Shown here: positions 58,401 to 64,000 of the stretch, piece after piece
Numbering within the stretch: position 1 is the first letter of the stretch
Layout of the letters: each line of letters begins with the position of its first letter
From: Polyangium spumosum
GTDB lineage: Bacteria > Myxococcota_A > Polyangia > Polyangiales > Polyangiaceae
DNA: 64,000 nt
Assembly: GCF_009649845.1 (NCBI RefSeq)
Contig: NZ_WJIE01000021.1
Location: 1 to 64,000, forward strand
Reading direction: 5' to 3'
The notes under the pieces: generated by a model
The model's database searches: none
What the model was told of the DNA's origin: nothing
Seen by the model: only the letters and a program-made list of their open reading frames with translations
Program-made: the position numbers and the translations under genes

Positions 58401-61400
58401 CGTCGGAACCCGGGACCCTCCGGATGATCAGCAGCGTGACGGGGGAAGAAATCTCGGGCGAGTCGCTCGACGCCACGTATTGGGGAGCGAATGTCCGGCG
58501 GGCCGTGCGGCTCTCGCAGGCCATCACGCGCGCCGCGCGCTCGGGGCGGGCGCTGTTCGTCGAGATCGGGCCGCACGCCGTCCTGAGCATGAACATCGAT
58601 CGGACGCTCGGGCCGCAGAACGATGGCAGCCGCGCGATCCCGACGCTGCGCCGCAACCGAGACGAGCGCGCGTGCCTGCTCGCTGCGCTCGGCAGCCTCT
58701 ACGTGCAGGGCGCTCCCACGGATTGGAAAAAATTCCATCCGGAGGGAGGGCGCGTTCTGCCGCTGCCTACGTACCCGTGGCGGCGGCAGCGCTTCTGGGT
58801 CGAGACGAAGGATCGGCGGGCAACGTCTCCGCGCGGGGCTTCGCGGGGTCTCGCCGCGTCTCGACATGCCCTCTTGGGGGCGCGGCTCCATAGCTCGAAG
58901 GATATCGGCGACCATTTCTGGGAACGGGCGCTCGGCCTCGGGTCGCTCCCGTACCTCCGCGACCACAAGGTTCAATCCGAGGTCGTTTTCCCCGGCGCCG
59001 GCTTCATCGAGATGGCGCTCGAAGCTGGCGAGGAGCGGCTCGCAGCGGAGGCACTCGTCATCGAGGGGGTCGTCTTCGAACGGATGCTCACGCTCTCGGA
59101 GGACGTCGAGACGATCGTTCAGGTGGTCGTGACCGACGAAGCGGAGGGACGCTCGGCGTTTCACATCTCGAGCCGAAACGCGCCGGACGCAGCTTGGACC
59201 CGCCACGCGAGCGGGCGGATCCGAGCCGTGTCCGGCGAGCGCGCCGAGCGAGCATCGGTGCGGCCGGAGGCCCTCAAGCAACCGCGCGGCGAGGCGCTCG
59301 CCACGGCGGACCATTACGAGCGCATGCGGGCGCGACAGATCGAGTATGGCTCGGCGTTCCAGGGGGTCGCTTCGTTATGGTTCGCCCCAGGCGAGGCGCT
59401 CGGCAAGGTCCGGCTGCCGGAGGGGGTGGACCCGAGCGGGTATCTGCTTCACCCCGCGCTGCTGGACGCTTGCTTCCAGGTCGTCGCGGGGCTCGTCGCG
59501 GCTGCGTCGCCCGACGGCTCGCCTTATGTGCCGGTCGAGATCGGGCGGGTCGCCGTCTGGGCTCGGCCTTCCCAGGACGTGTGGGTCCTCGCGACCGAGC
59601 GCACGGACGTGCCCCGCGTCGAGGGCTCGCTCGTCTTCGATCTCGCGCTCGTGGACGACGAGGGCAGGCGTCTCGTTGAAATCGAGGGGTTCTGCGTGAA
59701 GCGGCTCCTCGCCACCGCGGAGGATCCGCTCGCTCGCGTGGTGCACGAGGTCGCGTGGCGGCGCGTCGAGCCCTTGCCAGCCATGCATTGGGCCGAGCCG
59801 AGCGCATGGCTCGTCTTCATGGATCGAAGCGGCGTGGGCGAATCGCTCTGCGCTCTCCTAGCGGCACAGGGACAGCGATGCGTGCGGGTCTTCGAGGGGG
59901 CATCGTATGCGCGCCTCGAGGAAGATCGTCATACGCTCGATTACTCGAAGCTCGACGAGTATCGCAGGCTCTTGCGCGACGCCTTCGGCGAAGGTGGGAC
60001 TTGCCGTGGGGTGCTGCACCTCGCGAGCCTCGACGCCGCGCCTTTCGAGGCGACGACAGTCGAGACCCTCGCGGTGGATCTCGAGCGCGGGAGCGTGAGC
60101 GCGACGTACTTGGCGCAAGCGCTGCTCGGGCATGGTTTCCAAGCATTGCCGCGACTCTTCTTGCTCACGCGCGGGGCGCAGGCGGTGGCGCCTGGGGAGT
60201 CGGTCTCGGTCTCCCAGGCTCCGCTCCTCGGGCTCGCGAGGACGATCGCCGTCGAGCACCCCGAGCTCCGGTGCGCGCGGCTCGACCTCGCCGCTGACGC
60301 TTTCGACGAGGAAATCGAGCTCATCGCACGGCATCTCGTTCACGAGGACGGCGAGGATCAAATCGCGTTGCGGCGGGATGGCCGGTACGTGGCGCGACTC
60401 GTACAGGGTTCGTTTGGGCTGGAGCAAGGCGCTCGGCCCGAGCCCCGGCTCGAGCCCGCGGACGCCAGGCCCTTCCATCTTGCGATTCGGCGCGTCGGTG
60501 TGCTCGGCGAGCTCACGCTGGAGGAGATGCGGCCTCTCGAGCCTGGCCCGCTCGACGTGGTGATCGAGGTCGAGGTGGCGGGCCTCAATTTCCGGGACGT
60601 GCTTCTGGCGCTCGGCGTCGTGCCCGACGACGCGGATGGGGCGGAGCCGGGCAGGCCGCGGCTCGGTTACGAATGTGCCGGGCGGGTCGTCGCGGTCGGC
60701 GAGGCGGTCACCGAGTTCGCCGTGGGAGACGAGGTCCTCGCCATTGCCACACGCTCGTTTGGTACGTACGCGAAGACGTCGAGCGGGCTATGCGCTCGCA
60801 AGCCACCGTGGCTGCGCTGGGAAGAGGCAGCGACGATGCCGATCGCATTCATGACGGCATATTACGCGCTCCACGATCTGGGCCGGCTCGCCCCAGGCGA
60901 GCGGGTGCTCATCCACGCGGGCGCGGGCGGGGTCGGGCTCGCGGCGATTCAATACGCGAAATACATCGGCGCCGAGATCTTCGCGACGGCGGGCAGCGAA
61001 GCCAAGCGGGAGTATTTGCGCTCGCTCGGGGTCGTGCACGTCCTCGATTCGCGCTCGCTCGGCTTCGCCGAGAAGATCCGGAGCATCACGAAAGGCGAGG
61101 GCGTCGACGTCGTTCTGAACTCGCTTTCGGGGGAGTTCATCCCGGCGAGCATTTCGCTCCTACGCGATCATGGCCGATTCATCGAAATCGGATTGCGCGA
61201 CGCGTACGACGACAAGCAGCTTGGCCTGCGGCCGTTCTTGCGCAACCTCTCGCTTTCGCTCCTCGACCTGCGCGGCGTCCTGCGGAAGTGGCCCGAGCGG
61301 GCGCGCGTGATTCTGCGGGATATCGTCGGCCTCGTCGAGAAGAAGGTCTTCGCGCCGCTGCCGACGATCGTCTTTCCGGCGTCACGCGCGGCGGACGCGT

Positions 61401-62650
61401 TTCATGACCTGGCGCAGGCGAAGCACATCGGCAGGCTCGCGATCGCGATGAAGGACTCCTCCGTGCGAATCGAGCCTCTGCACACGGCCGAGGCCGTCGC
61501 GCTGCGCCCGGATCGAAGTTACTTGATCACGGGAGGCCTCACCGGGCTCGGGCTCTCGCTCGCGAGCTGGCTCGTCGAGCGGGGCGCGCGACACGTGGCC
61601 TTGGTGGGACGGCGAACGCCGAACGCAGAGGCGGAGCGGGCGATCGCGGCGATGCGCGAAGCCGGCGCGGACGTCTTCGTCGCATCGGTGGACGTGTCGC
61701 GGCGCGAGGAGCTGGCAGCGCTCTTTTCGACGCTCGACGTAGCGATGCCCAAGCTCGCCGGGGTGGTGCATGCGGCGGCTGTCCTCGACGATCACACGCT
61801 GCTGGATCTGTCCGGCGATAGCTTCCGCGCCGTCTTCGCGCCGAAAGCGCTCGGCGCGTGGAACCTGCACGAGCTCACCCGAGAGCGTGGGCTCGACTTC
61901 TTCCTCCTGTATTCGTCGGTCGCTTCGCTCCTCGGCTCGCCTGGACAAGGCAACTACACGGCCGCGAACGCGATGCTCGATGCGCTCGCGCGCGAGCGGT
62001 CGCGCCGGGGGCTTCGTTCGATCAGCGTTCAATGGGGCCCGTTCGGCGGCGTGGGCCTCGCGGCCCAGGGCGACAACCGGGGCAAGCGTCTCGAGTCTCG
62101 CGGCATTGGGATCTTCTCCGCGACCGAAGGGCTCTCGGCATTGCAGAGGCTCTTCGAGCGCCCGCGCGCGGAGGTGGGCGTGGTCCGCTTGGACGCGCGG
62201 CGGTGGAGCGAGTTCTACTCGAGCGCGGGTCGCTCCGGCTTCTTCGCCGAACTCCTCGCGGAAGGCGCGAGGGTCGCGGCCGCCGAGGATGCTCGGTCGT
62301 CGGAGCTGCTCGCCGCGCTCGCGGGCGCCGAGGACGCTGCGCGCTTCGCGATGATGGAGGACTTCCTGGCGCGCGAGATGGGCTACCTGCTTCGGCTCGA
62401 CGTCTCGCAGATCGAGCGAGGCGCGTCGTTCCATCGGCTCGGGGTCGACTCGCTGATGAGGCTCGAGCTGCGCAATCGTATTCGGATGGGCCTCGGCTTC
62501 GAGCCTTCGATCGTAGCCTTGAGCAAATATGACGAGCTCGGCGCGCTGGCGGCTCATTTGCTCCAGGAGTTGTCGATCAAGCACCTCGTCAAGGACGTGC
62601 AGGCCGCACCCGAGAAGAGCGACGAGGAGATGGAAATCTTGACGATTTGA
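49499..62650 (+). CDS. Type I PKS: ACP-KS-AT-AT-DH-KR-ACP-KS-AT-DH-ER-KR-ACP
   Basis: This 4383-residue protein opens with a carrier (HYGLDSLSTT). Module 1 has KS with intact Cys 257 (DAACSSG) and both His motifs, then two acyltransferases in tandem: AT1 GHSTGE (Ser 626) with NVAPH at the specificity loop, and AT2 GHSMGE (Ser 1043) with VASH, suggestive of methylmalonyl. DH1 has H1351 (HVVQGEIVFP) and D1518 (DACFQ). KR1 has ITGGLGGLG, YTAAN Tyr 1994 and a VLDD motif (B-type). The module ends in ACP Ser 2156. Module 2 has KS Cys 2396 (DTACSSS), AT3 GHSVGE (Ser 2846) with YAFH (malonyl-like), DH2 H3156 (HKVQSEVVFP, Gly to Ser), D3323, ER with HAGAGGVGL (about 3806), KR2 (Tyr 4153, VLDD) and ACP Ser 4318. 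There is no thioesterase, and the acidic tail DEEMEILTI looks like a docking peptide for a following protein. ATG 49499 was chosen because the ACP fold starts there; the frame is open 49 codons further 5'. Confidence 0.93.
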   Translation: MTRHEIEAWLSGRVEAARGLPPGTVDVRETFIHYGLDSLSTTRMLQELSAALGRPLAPTLAWEHPTIEALVRYLFEGEQAASASPERISRGDDEPIAIVGMACRFPGAPDVAAFWSLLCEGRHAVTEAPRERWAQSEGAPPATRLGAFLQAIDGFDPLFFGISPREARSIDPQQRLVLELCWEALEDAGLRPEVLRGTRTSVFAAAIWADYAILHDRLGVEHFDQYTVTGWHHSIIANRVSYLFGLNGPSFTLDAACSSGLVTVHLACESLRRGESTLALCPAVNLNVLRDSAIGVARFGALSEDGRCRTFDAGANGYVRGEGGGVVVLKRLTDAIRDANPVYAVIRGSAVNNDGASNGMTAPNPAAQRALLQEAYRAAGVDPRDVQYIEAHGTGTPLGDPIEAKALGAILGAGRDPSRPLLVGSAKTNIGHLEGAAGVVGLIKATLALQNRRIPPSLHFSTPNPLIPFDELGLEVPTSLRPFPTPERRLLAGVSSFGLGGTNAHAVIEEWPQPLDAQPAVEAEAAQVDASKGVVFVFPGQGSQWHGMARWLLQAEPVFRATLDRCDVFVKRFAGFSLIDELLTRREDSRLDCIDVSLPAIIAFDIGVAALWRSLGVEPAAVVGHSTGEIAAAHVAGALDLEDAMRIICAYGRLIARFSGQGAMALVELGWDAAARALEGVDGRVFTAIEDSAETTVLAGEPAALDAALKKLEAAGVVCRRVSMNVAPHCPLVDGVRDELGEALRGVRPRSSKIPLISEVTGAETRGESLDPAHWVRNFGDPARFSRAIDALIDEGHRVFVDVGPHPITKLSVTKNLRRVGAAGLVLPSVIRGEERKTLADTLAVLRPLVGGAKAAPAPQAHLLPLSAKSHAALRSLAEGYRARLATQTEDPSDLRSIAYTASVHRSHHPHRLAVVGASKGEIASALEAFGRGEPSASIAQGVVAASTPKVVFVFPGQGSQWLGMGRQLFAREPTFREAIAACDAAIQKEAGFSVCAELDAEEPSSRLAEIDVVQPVLFAIEVGLAALWRSWGVQPSAVVGHSMGEVAAAYVAGALSLEDAASVICRRSRLLRRVSGRGAMALVDLPKAEAERALAGYEDRLSVATSNGPRSTVIAGDPAALDEVLAALAAKEIFCRRVKVDVASHSPQMDSLLPDLARALAGLSPAKSAVPMCSTVTGEWISGGELSAQYWSNNLRKPVLFAQVTQRIAAEGFTVFLELSPHAILLPSIEENIRETGAEGAALGSLRRQADERASLLESLGKLYVLGHPLSFEHLHPEGGRLAKLPAYPWQRERHWLEAAAPYVSASRRIRAGNVEHPLLGSRFVSSKHADEHLWEQTQSVRSTPWLRDHVVQGEIVFPGAGFVEMALAAGTKLLGDSALVLSGISFERMLSLDEGGERVSQVVLTNEGEGAFALEIASQGEDGQTWTTHARGHVSLADAGGPAARAVEKPAALKGRLEEMAAADHYEKMRARELAYGPAFQGLTGLWAGGGTALGQVHLPATVDDAGYMLAPPLLDACFQIAMTLVSLEAPTATMAPVGLDRLVARPGLRRGAWVVAERCEPREGEAEVQAFDLRIVDDEGRVFCEVERLQLRQLPSLAGAKDPLDGCVHEVVWRRVEPLKEVKWPSGGAWLIVMDRGGAGAALRAQLTTQGQRCVCVYAGASYERLEPDHYRIDLRRPEDYRQVLDEAFGQEGRCVGAAHLLALDAAPLERAAGESLVEGTVSATFLAQALVRHGFRDTPRLFLVTRGAQAVHSGDPVSVLQAPLWGLGKTTALEHPTLRCARLDLDPSEPAGEAERVARELASRSHEDQIALRGADRHAARLVRGSFAREGDEARAIELRADRTYLITGGLGGLGLSLARWMVDKGARHLALVGRRSPGEEATRAIAAMREVGAEILVASVDVSRREEVDALLARLAESMPALAGVAHTAAVLDDHTLLELTEESFRNVFAPKALGALNLHAALGDRDLDFFLLYSSVAALVGSPGQGNYTAANALLDALAEERQRRGLRTTSIQWGGFADVGLAAAEANRGKRLAHRGIGSFTVDEGLLALERVLCASRVAVGVVRFDVRQWVEFHPSAAGLPFFAEITKHAGGRRARGTESARRLLEAAPANERPALLEKHVLEQVALVLHLDPARIDRSTALTSLGMDSLMTLELRNRLESSLGVRLSATVTFTYPNVAALARYLLPIVEPAPVAEPSPQEQAAAIQKNRPVAPAVIVQDAEPFEPIAVIGIGCRFPGGGDGPDAFFEALLGGVDGVARIPRERWPSEAIPRDRPELQWAGLIGAVDGFDAAFFGISPREAMCLDPQQRLLLEVTWEALEHGGQNVEALLGSKTGVFVGMYSADYAHIVREGTELDMYAAMGTVFSTAAGRISYAFGFEGPSVVVDTACSSSLVSVHLACQSLRQRESDLAVAGGVGLILDPTFMTLVGETQALAPDGRCKTFDARANGFVRAEGAGTVLLKRLSDAKRDGDRILAVIRGSAVNQDGRSTGLTAPNVLSQQALLRTALESARVSAEDIGYVETHGTGTSLGDPIEFEALRAVLGVPRRDGSLCMLGALKTNVGHMEAAAGIGGLIKAILCLGRGVVPKNLNFETLNPRMSLDGTPFVIPTENTPWQRRVEPRRAGVSAFGISGTNAHIVVEEAPAEPAREVPARSSYLLPLSAKSQPALRALATAYRDWLKDEARSGQISLSDIAYATSVRRTHHEHRAAVVGASKGEIVAALDAFAHGETPPGLVAGRAPAAAPKIVFVFSGQGSQWPGMGRRLLAEEPVFREAITACDAALSSHTGFSVLEEIGKDEANTRLAETIVAQPALFAIEVALAALLRSWGVEPDLLIGHSVGEIAAAHVAGALTLDKATRLVSLRARVMQKATGCGRMITAALGEAAALARVARLGDRVGIAAINDPEQVVLSGETEAIEALSAELVAEGIEVRQLRVDYAFHSPQMEPLRDELVAALGGWTSEPGTLRMISSVTGEEISGESLDATYWGANVRRAVRLSQAITRAARSGRALFVEIGPHAVLSMNIDRTLGPQNDGSRAIPTLRRNRDERACLLAALGSLYVQGAPTDWKKFHPEGGRVLPLPTYPWRRQRFWVETKDRRATSPRGASRGLAASRHALLGARLHSSKDIGDHFWERALGLGSLPYLRDHKVQSEVVFPGAGFIEMALEAGEERLAAEALVIEGVVFERMLTLSEDVETIVQVVVTDEAEGRSAFHISSRNAPDAAWTRHASGRIRAVSGERAERASVRPEALKQPRGEALATADHYERMRARQIEYGSAFQGVASLWFAPGEALGKVRLPEGVDPSGYLLHPALLDACFQVVAGLVAAASPDGSPYVPVEIGRVAVWARPSQDVWVLATERTDVPRVEGSLVFDLALVDDEGRRLVEIEGFCVKRLLATAEDPLARVVHEVAWRRVEPLPAMHWAEPSAWLVFMDRSGVGESLCALLAAQGQRCVRVFEGASYARLEEDRHTLDYSKLDEYRRLLRDAFGEGGTCRGVLHLASLDAAPFEATTVETLAVDLERGSVSATYLAQALLGHGFQALPRLFLLTRGAQAVAPGESVSVSQAPLLGLARTIAVEHPELRCARLDLAADAFDEEIELIARHLVHEDGEDQIALRRDGRYVARLVQGSFGLEQGARPEPRLEPADARPFHLAIRRVGVLGELTLEEMRPLEPGPLDVVIEVEVAGLNFRDVLLALGVVPDDADGAEPGRPRLGYECAGRVVAVGEAVTEFAVGDEVLAIATRSFGTYAKTSSGLCARKPPWLRWEEAATMPIAFMTAYYALHDLGRLAPGERVLIHAGAGGVGLAAIQYAKYIGAEIFATAGSEAKREYLRSLGVVHVLDSRSLGFAEKIRSITKGEGVDVVLNSLSGEFIPASISLLRDHGRFIEIGLRDAYDDKQLGLRPFLRNLSLSLLDLRGVLRKWPERARVILRDIVGLVEKKVFAPLPTIVFPASRAADAFHDLAQAKHIGRLAIAMKDSSVRIEPLHTAEAVALRPDRSYLITGGLTGLGLSLASWLVERGARHVALVGRRTPNAEAERAIAAMREAGADVFVASVDVSRREELAALFSTLDVAMPKLAGVVHAAAVLDDHTLLDLSGDSFRAVFAPKALGAWNLHELTRERGLDFFLLYSSVASLLGSPGQGNYTAANAMLDALARERSRRGLRSISVQWGPFGGVGLAAQGDNRGKRLESRGIGIFSATEGLSALQRLFERPRAEVGVVRLDARRWSEFYSSAGRSGFFAELLAEGARVAAAEDARSSELLAALAGAEDAARFAMMEDFLAREMGYLLRLDVSQIERGASFHRLGVDSLMRLELRNRIRMGLGFEPSIVALSKYDELGALAAHLLQELSIKHLVKDVQAAPEKSDEEMEILTI

Positions 62651-62656
62651 GGAGGC

Positions 62657-64000
62657 TCAGCGACGGGTGCGGGCTTTGAGGCGGGCTTCGGCCCGCTCCT
62701 GGGCCTTCTTCTGCGGCGCGGCTTCGGGCTCCGCGCCGGCGAGGGCTGCGGCGAGCGCGCTGATGTTCGGCGACTGGAAGAGCAACGTGATGGGGACCTC
62801 GCGGTCGAGGACTGCGCGCAGGCGTTTGGCGATGATGACCATTTGAAGGGACGTCGCCCCGACCTCGAAGAAGTTCTGGTGAACGCGTATCTCGTCGAGG
62901 CCGAGGACCTCGCGCACGACCTTCGCCAGGCTCTCCTCGCGGGCGCTCTGTGGCAGCGCACCGGCTTCCGCGTGCGGCTTCGGCGCTTCCAGCTTCAGTG
63001 CGAGCAAGGCCTTGCGGTCGACCTTCCCATTGGAGGTGAGCGGCATGGCGTCGAGCTCGACGAACGCGCTCGGGATCATGTATTCAGGCAGCTTCCGCTG
63101 GAGGAAGGACCGCATCCGTTCGGGGAAGCTCGACGCTGCGGCTTGCGGGGTCCGCTTCGGGGCCGACTCCATGGAGAGCGCGTCGACGCTGTACTCGGCG
63201 GGGTCCGCAACGCCGCCGATCATGCCGTGCACGAAGACCGACGACGCGTCGGCGCCAACCGCCGACCGGAAGCGGTCGAAATCGAAGAAGCCGATCGGAC
63301 AGAGGCCGAGGCCCGAGAGGTGCGCGCGCTCCATGAGCAGCTGGCCCATGTACCCTGCTTCTAGCAGGCAGAAGTCGCGCGCGAGCGGCCCATAAAGCGG
63401 CTCGATCGCGGAGATCTTGCCGATGAAGAGGACCACGAAGGCGGAGTGTTCGAAGATGTCGACGTTGGGCGGCGCGTGCGCGGCGCGGTCCATAACCTCG
63501 TCCGAGACCTTCCGGAGCGCGTGGTCGTGCGGATCGTAATAGTAGAATCCTTGCTCGACGCCCTCGACTCGCCTGGCATAAACGTAGGTCTGCACGGGGT
63601 AGAGGCTGCCGGCCGAGGGATAGAGGTATTTCGGCAGGACTGCGCCCTCGGGCTCGATGGCCGCCAGTCCACCGAGGAGCCGGCTCAACCCGGCGCGCGA
63701 GGCGGGGTTGTCGCGGAACGAGCGGATGCTGCGGCGGCGCGCGTAGACCTCGCGCAGCATCTCGCGTTGTTCTTGCACGTCGAGCGGGACGGAGGGCGCC
63801 GTCGCGAGGTCTCTTCGCAGCCCGTGCCGAGCCAGTTTGAAATCGGCCTTGTCGGCGCTGCTCGCGGCCGGGATGGGTGCGGCGGGCGTAGGCGTGGGCG
63901 CGGGGCTCTCTTCGGGTTTGCGGACCACGTACGCGCAGAGCCGCCTGTCCACGGCTTTTTCGCCGACCGCGAGCACGATCGCGTCTTTGACGGAGGGGTG
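62657..64000 (-). CDS. NRPS C-terminal part: A domain with embedded FMN oxidase, then PCP (5' end outside window)
   Basis: The frame runs off the right edge; 447 codons are visible. It starts inside an adenylation domain near motif A8/A9 (HPSVKDAIV, RRLCAYVV). It then contains a nitroreductase-fold oxidase insert (about 95-300): RRSIRSFRDNPASR, LYPSAGSLYPVQTYVYARR, YYDPHDHALRKV and ARDFCLLEAGYMGQLLME, as in EpoB/BlmIII-type thiazoline oxidases placed between A8 and A10. A10 ([11 protein letters not shown]) follows, then a carrier with GATSLQM and a basic tail. Such Ox domains turn thiazolines or oxazolines into thiazoles/oxazoles, so a heterocyclization domain and Cys or Ser activation are expected upstream of the missing part. 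The gene converges on the PKS with 6 bp between stops. Confidence 0.87.
   Translation of the reverse strand, partial: HPSVKDAIVLAVGEKAVDRRLCAYVVRKPEESPAPTPTPAAPIPAASSADKADFKLARHGLRRDLATAPSVPLDVQEQREMLREVYARRRSIRSFRDNPASRAGLSRLLGGLAAIEPEGAVLPKYLYPSAGSLYPVQTYVYARRVEGVEQGFYYYDPHDHALRKVSDEVMDRAAHAPPNVDIFEHSAFVVLFIGKISAIEPLYGPLARDFCLLEAGYMGQLLMERAHLSGLGLCPIGFFDFDRFRSAVGADASSVFVHGMIGGVADPAEYSVDALSMESAPKRTPQAAASSFPERMRSFLQRKLPEYMIPSAFVELDAMPLTSNGKVDRKALLALKLEAPKPHAEAGALPQSAREESLAKVVREVLGLDEIRVHQNFFEVGATSLQMVIIAKRLRAVLDREVPITLLFQSPNISALAAALAGAEPEAAPQKKAQERAEARLKARTRR

Noticed and set aside
1-64000. CRISPR arrays or rRNA genes
   Set aside because: No regularly spaced direct repeats and no rRNA-like sequence were seen on either strand.

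Overview
The window looks like a chromosomal segment of a myxobacterium, probably of the Polyangium/Sorangium type. Supporting this are the very high GC content, two giant NRPS genes with TubC-type docking, a modular type I PKS with a tandem acyltransferase pair, and small basic proteins of families I recall mainly from this group. This is inference from gene content; no rRNA or marker gene is present.

Layout. (1) 1-10.5 kb is an accessory, mobile-element-derived zone. It holds a three-gene minus-strand operon with 4-bp stop/start overlaps (small protein, proline-rich protein, transglutaminase-like protein), two tyrosine recombinases facing each other around a 45-bp tRNA-Arg(CCU) 3' remnant, a TPR-like protein, and a graveyard of broken elements (a cut-off third recombinase, frameshifted IS21-type istB with an istA tail, an IS3-type transposase tail and a frameshifted small gene). 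A T-run hairpin terminator lies just upstream of the biosynthetic genes. (2) 10.6-38.1 kb is a complete-looking NRPS operon on the plus strand: FkbH-starter NRPS, TubC_N-NRPS with terminal thioesterase, Asp/Glu racemase, O-/N-carbamoyltransferase, and a cyclic-peptide-type ABC exporter. Translational coupling is visible at several junctions. (3) 38.2-44.0 kb holds a DUF697-like membrane protein, a small membrane protein and an SPFH protein on plus. On minus is a coupled amine oxidase / methyltransferase / substrate-binding-protein operon. (4) 44.5-46.3 kb is a minus operon of two small, very basic proteins plus an ABC1/UbiB-fold protein that lacks its catalytic loop. (5) 46.7-64.0 kb is a second biosynthetic block: KAS III-like enzyme plus free ACP behind a good sigma70-like promoter, a medium-chain reductase, a two-module PKS with tandem ATs, and, converging on it, an NRPS cut by the window edge with an FMN oxidase (thiazoline-oxidase-type) domain.

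How the NRPS genes should work together. An FkbH domain and carrier load a glycerate-type C3 starter. Protein A then adds an N-methylated residue and a residue whose pocket looks suited to a cationic side chain. Its acidic C-terminal tail should dock to the TubC_N domain of protein B. Protein B adds a second N-methylated residue and Glu (a clean textbook Glu pocket), passes through a C-PCP unit with no adenylation domain, adds a last residue, and releases by thioesterase. No epimerization domain is present, whereas an Asp/Glu racemase gene overlaps the NRPS stop codon, which suggests free D-Glu/D-Asp is a precursor. A carbamoyltransferase and exporter complete the operon. Whether the PKS/thiazole-type NRPS block is part of the same product or a neighbouring cluster cannot be decided from this window.
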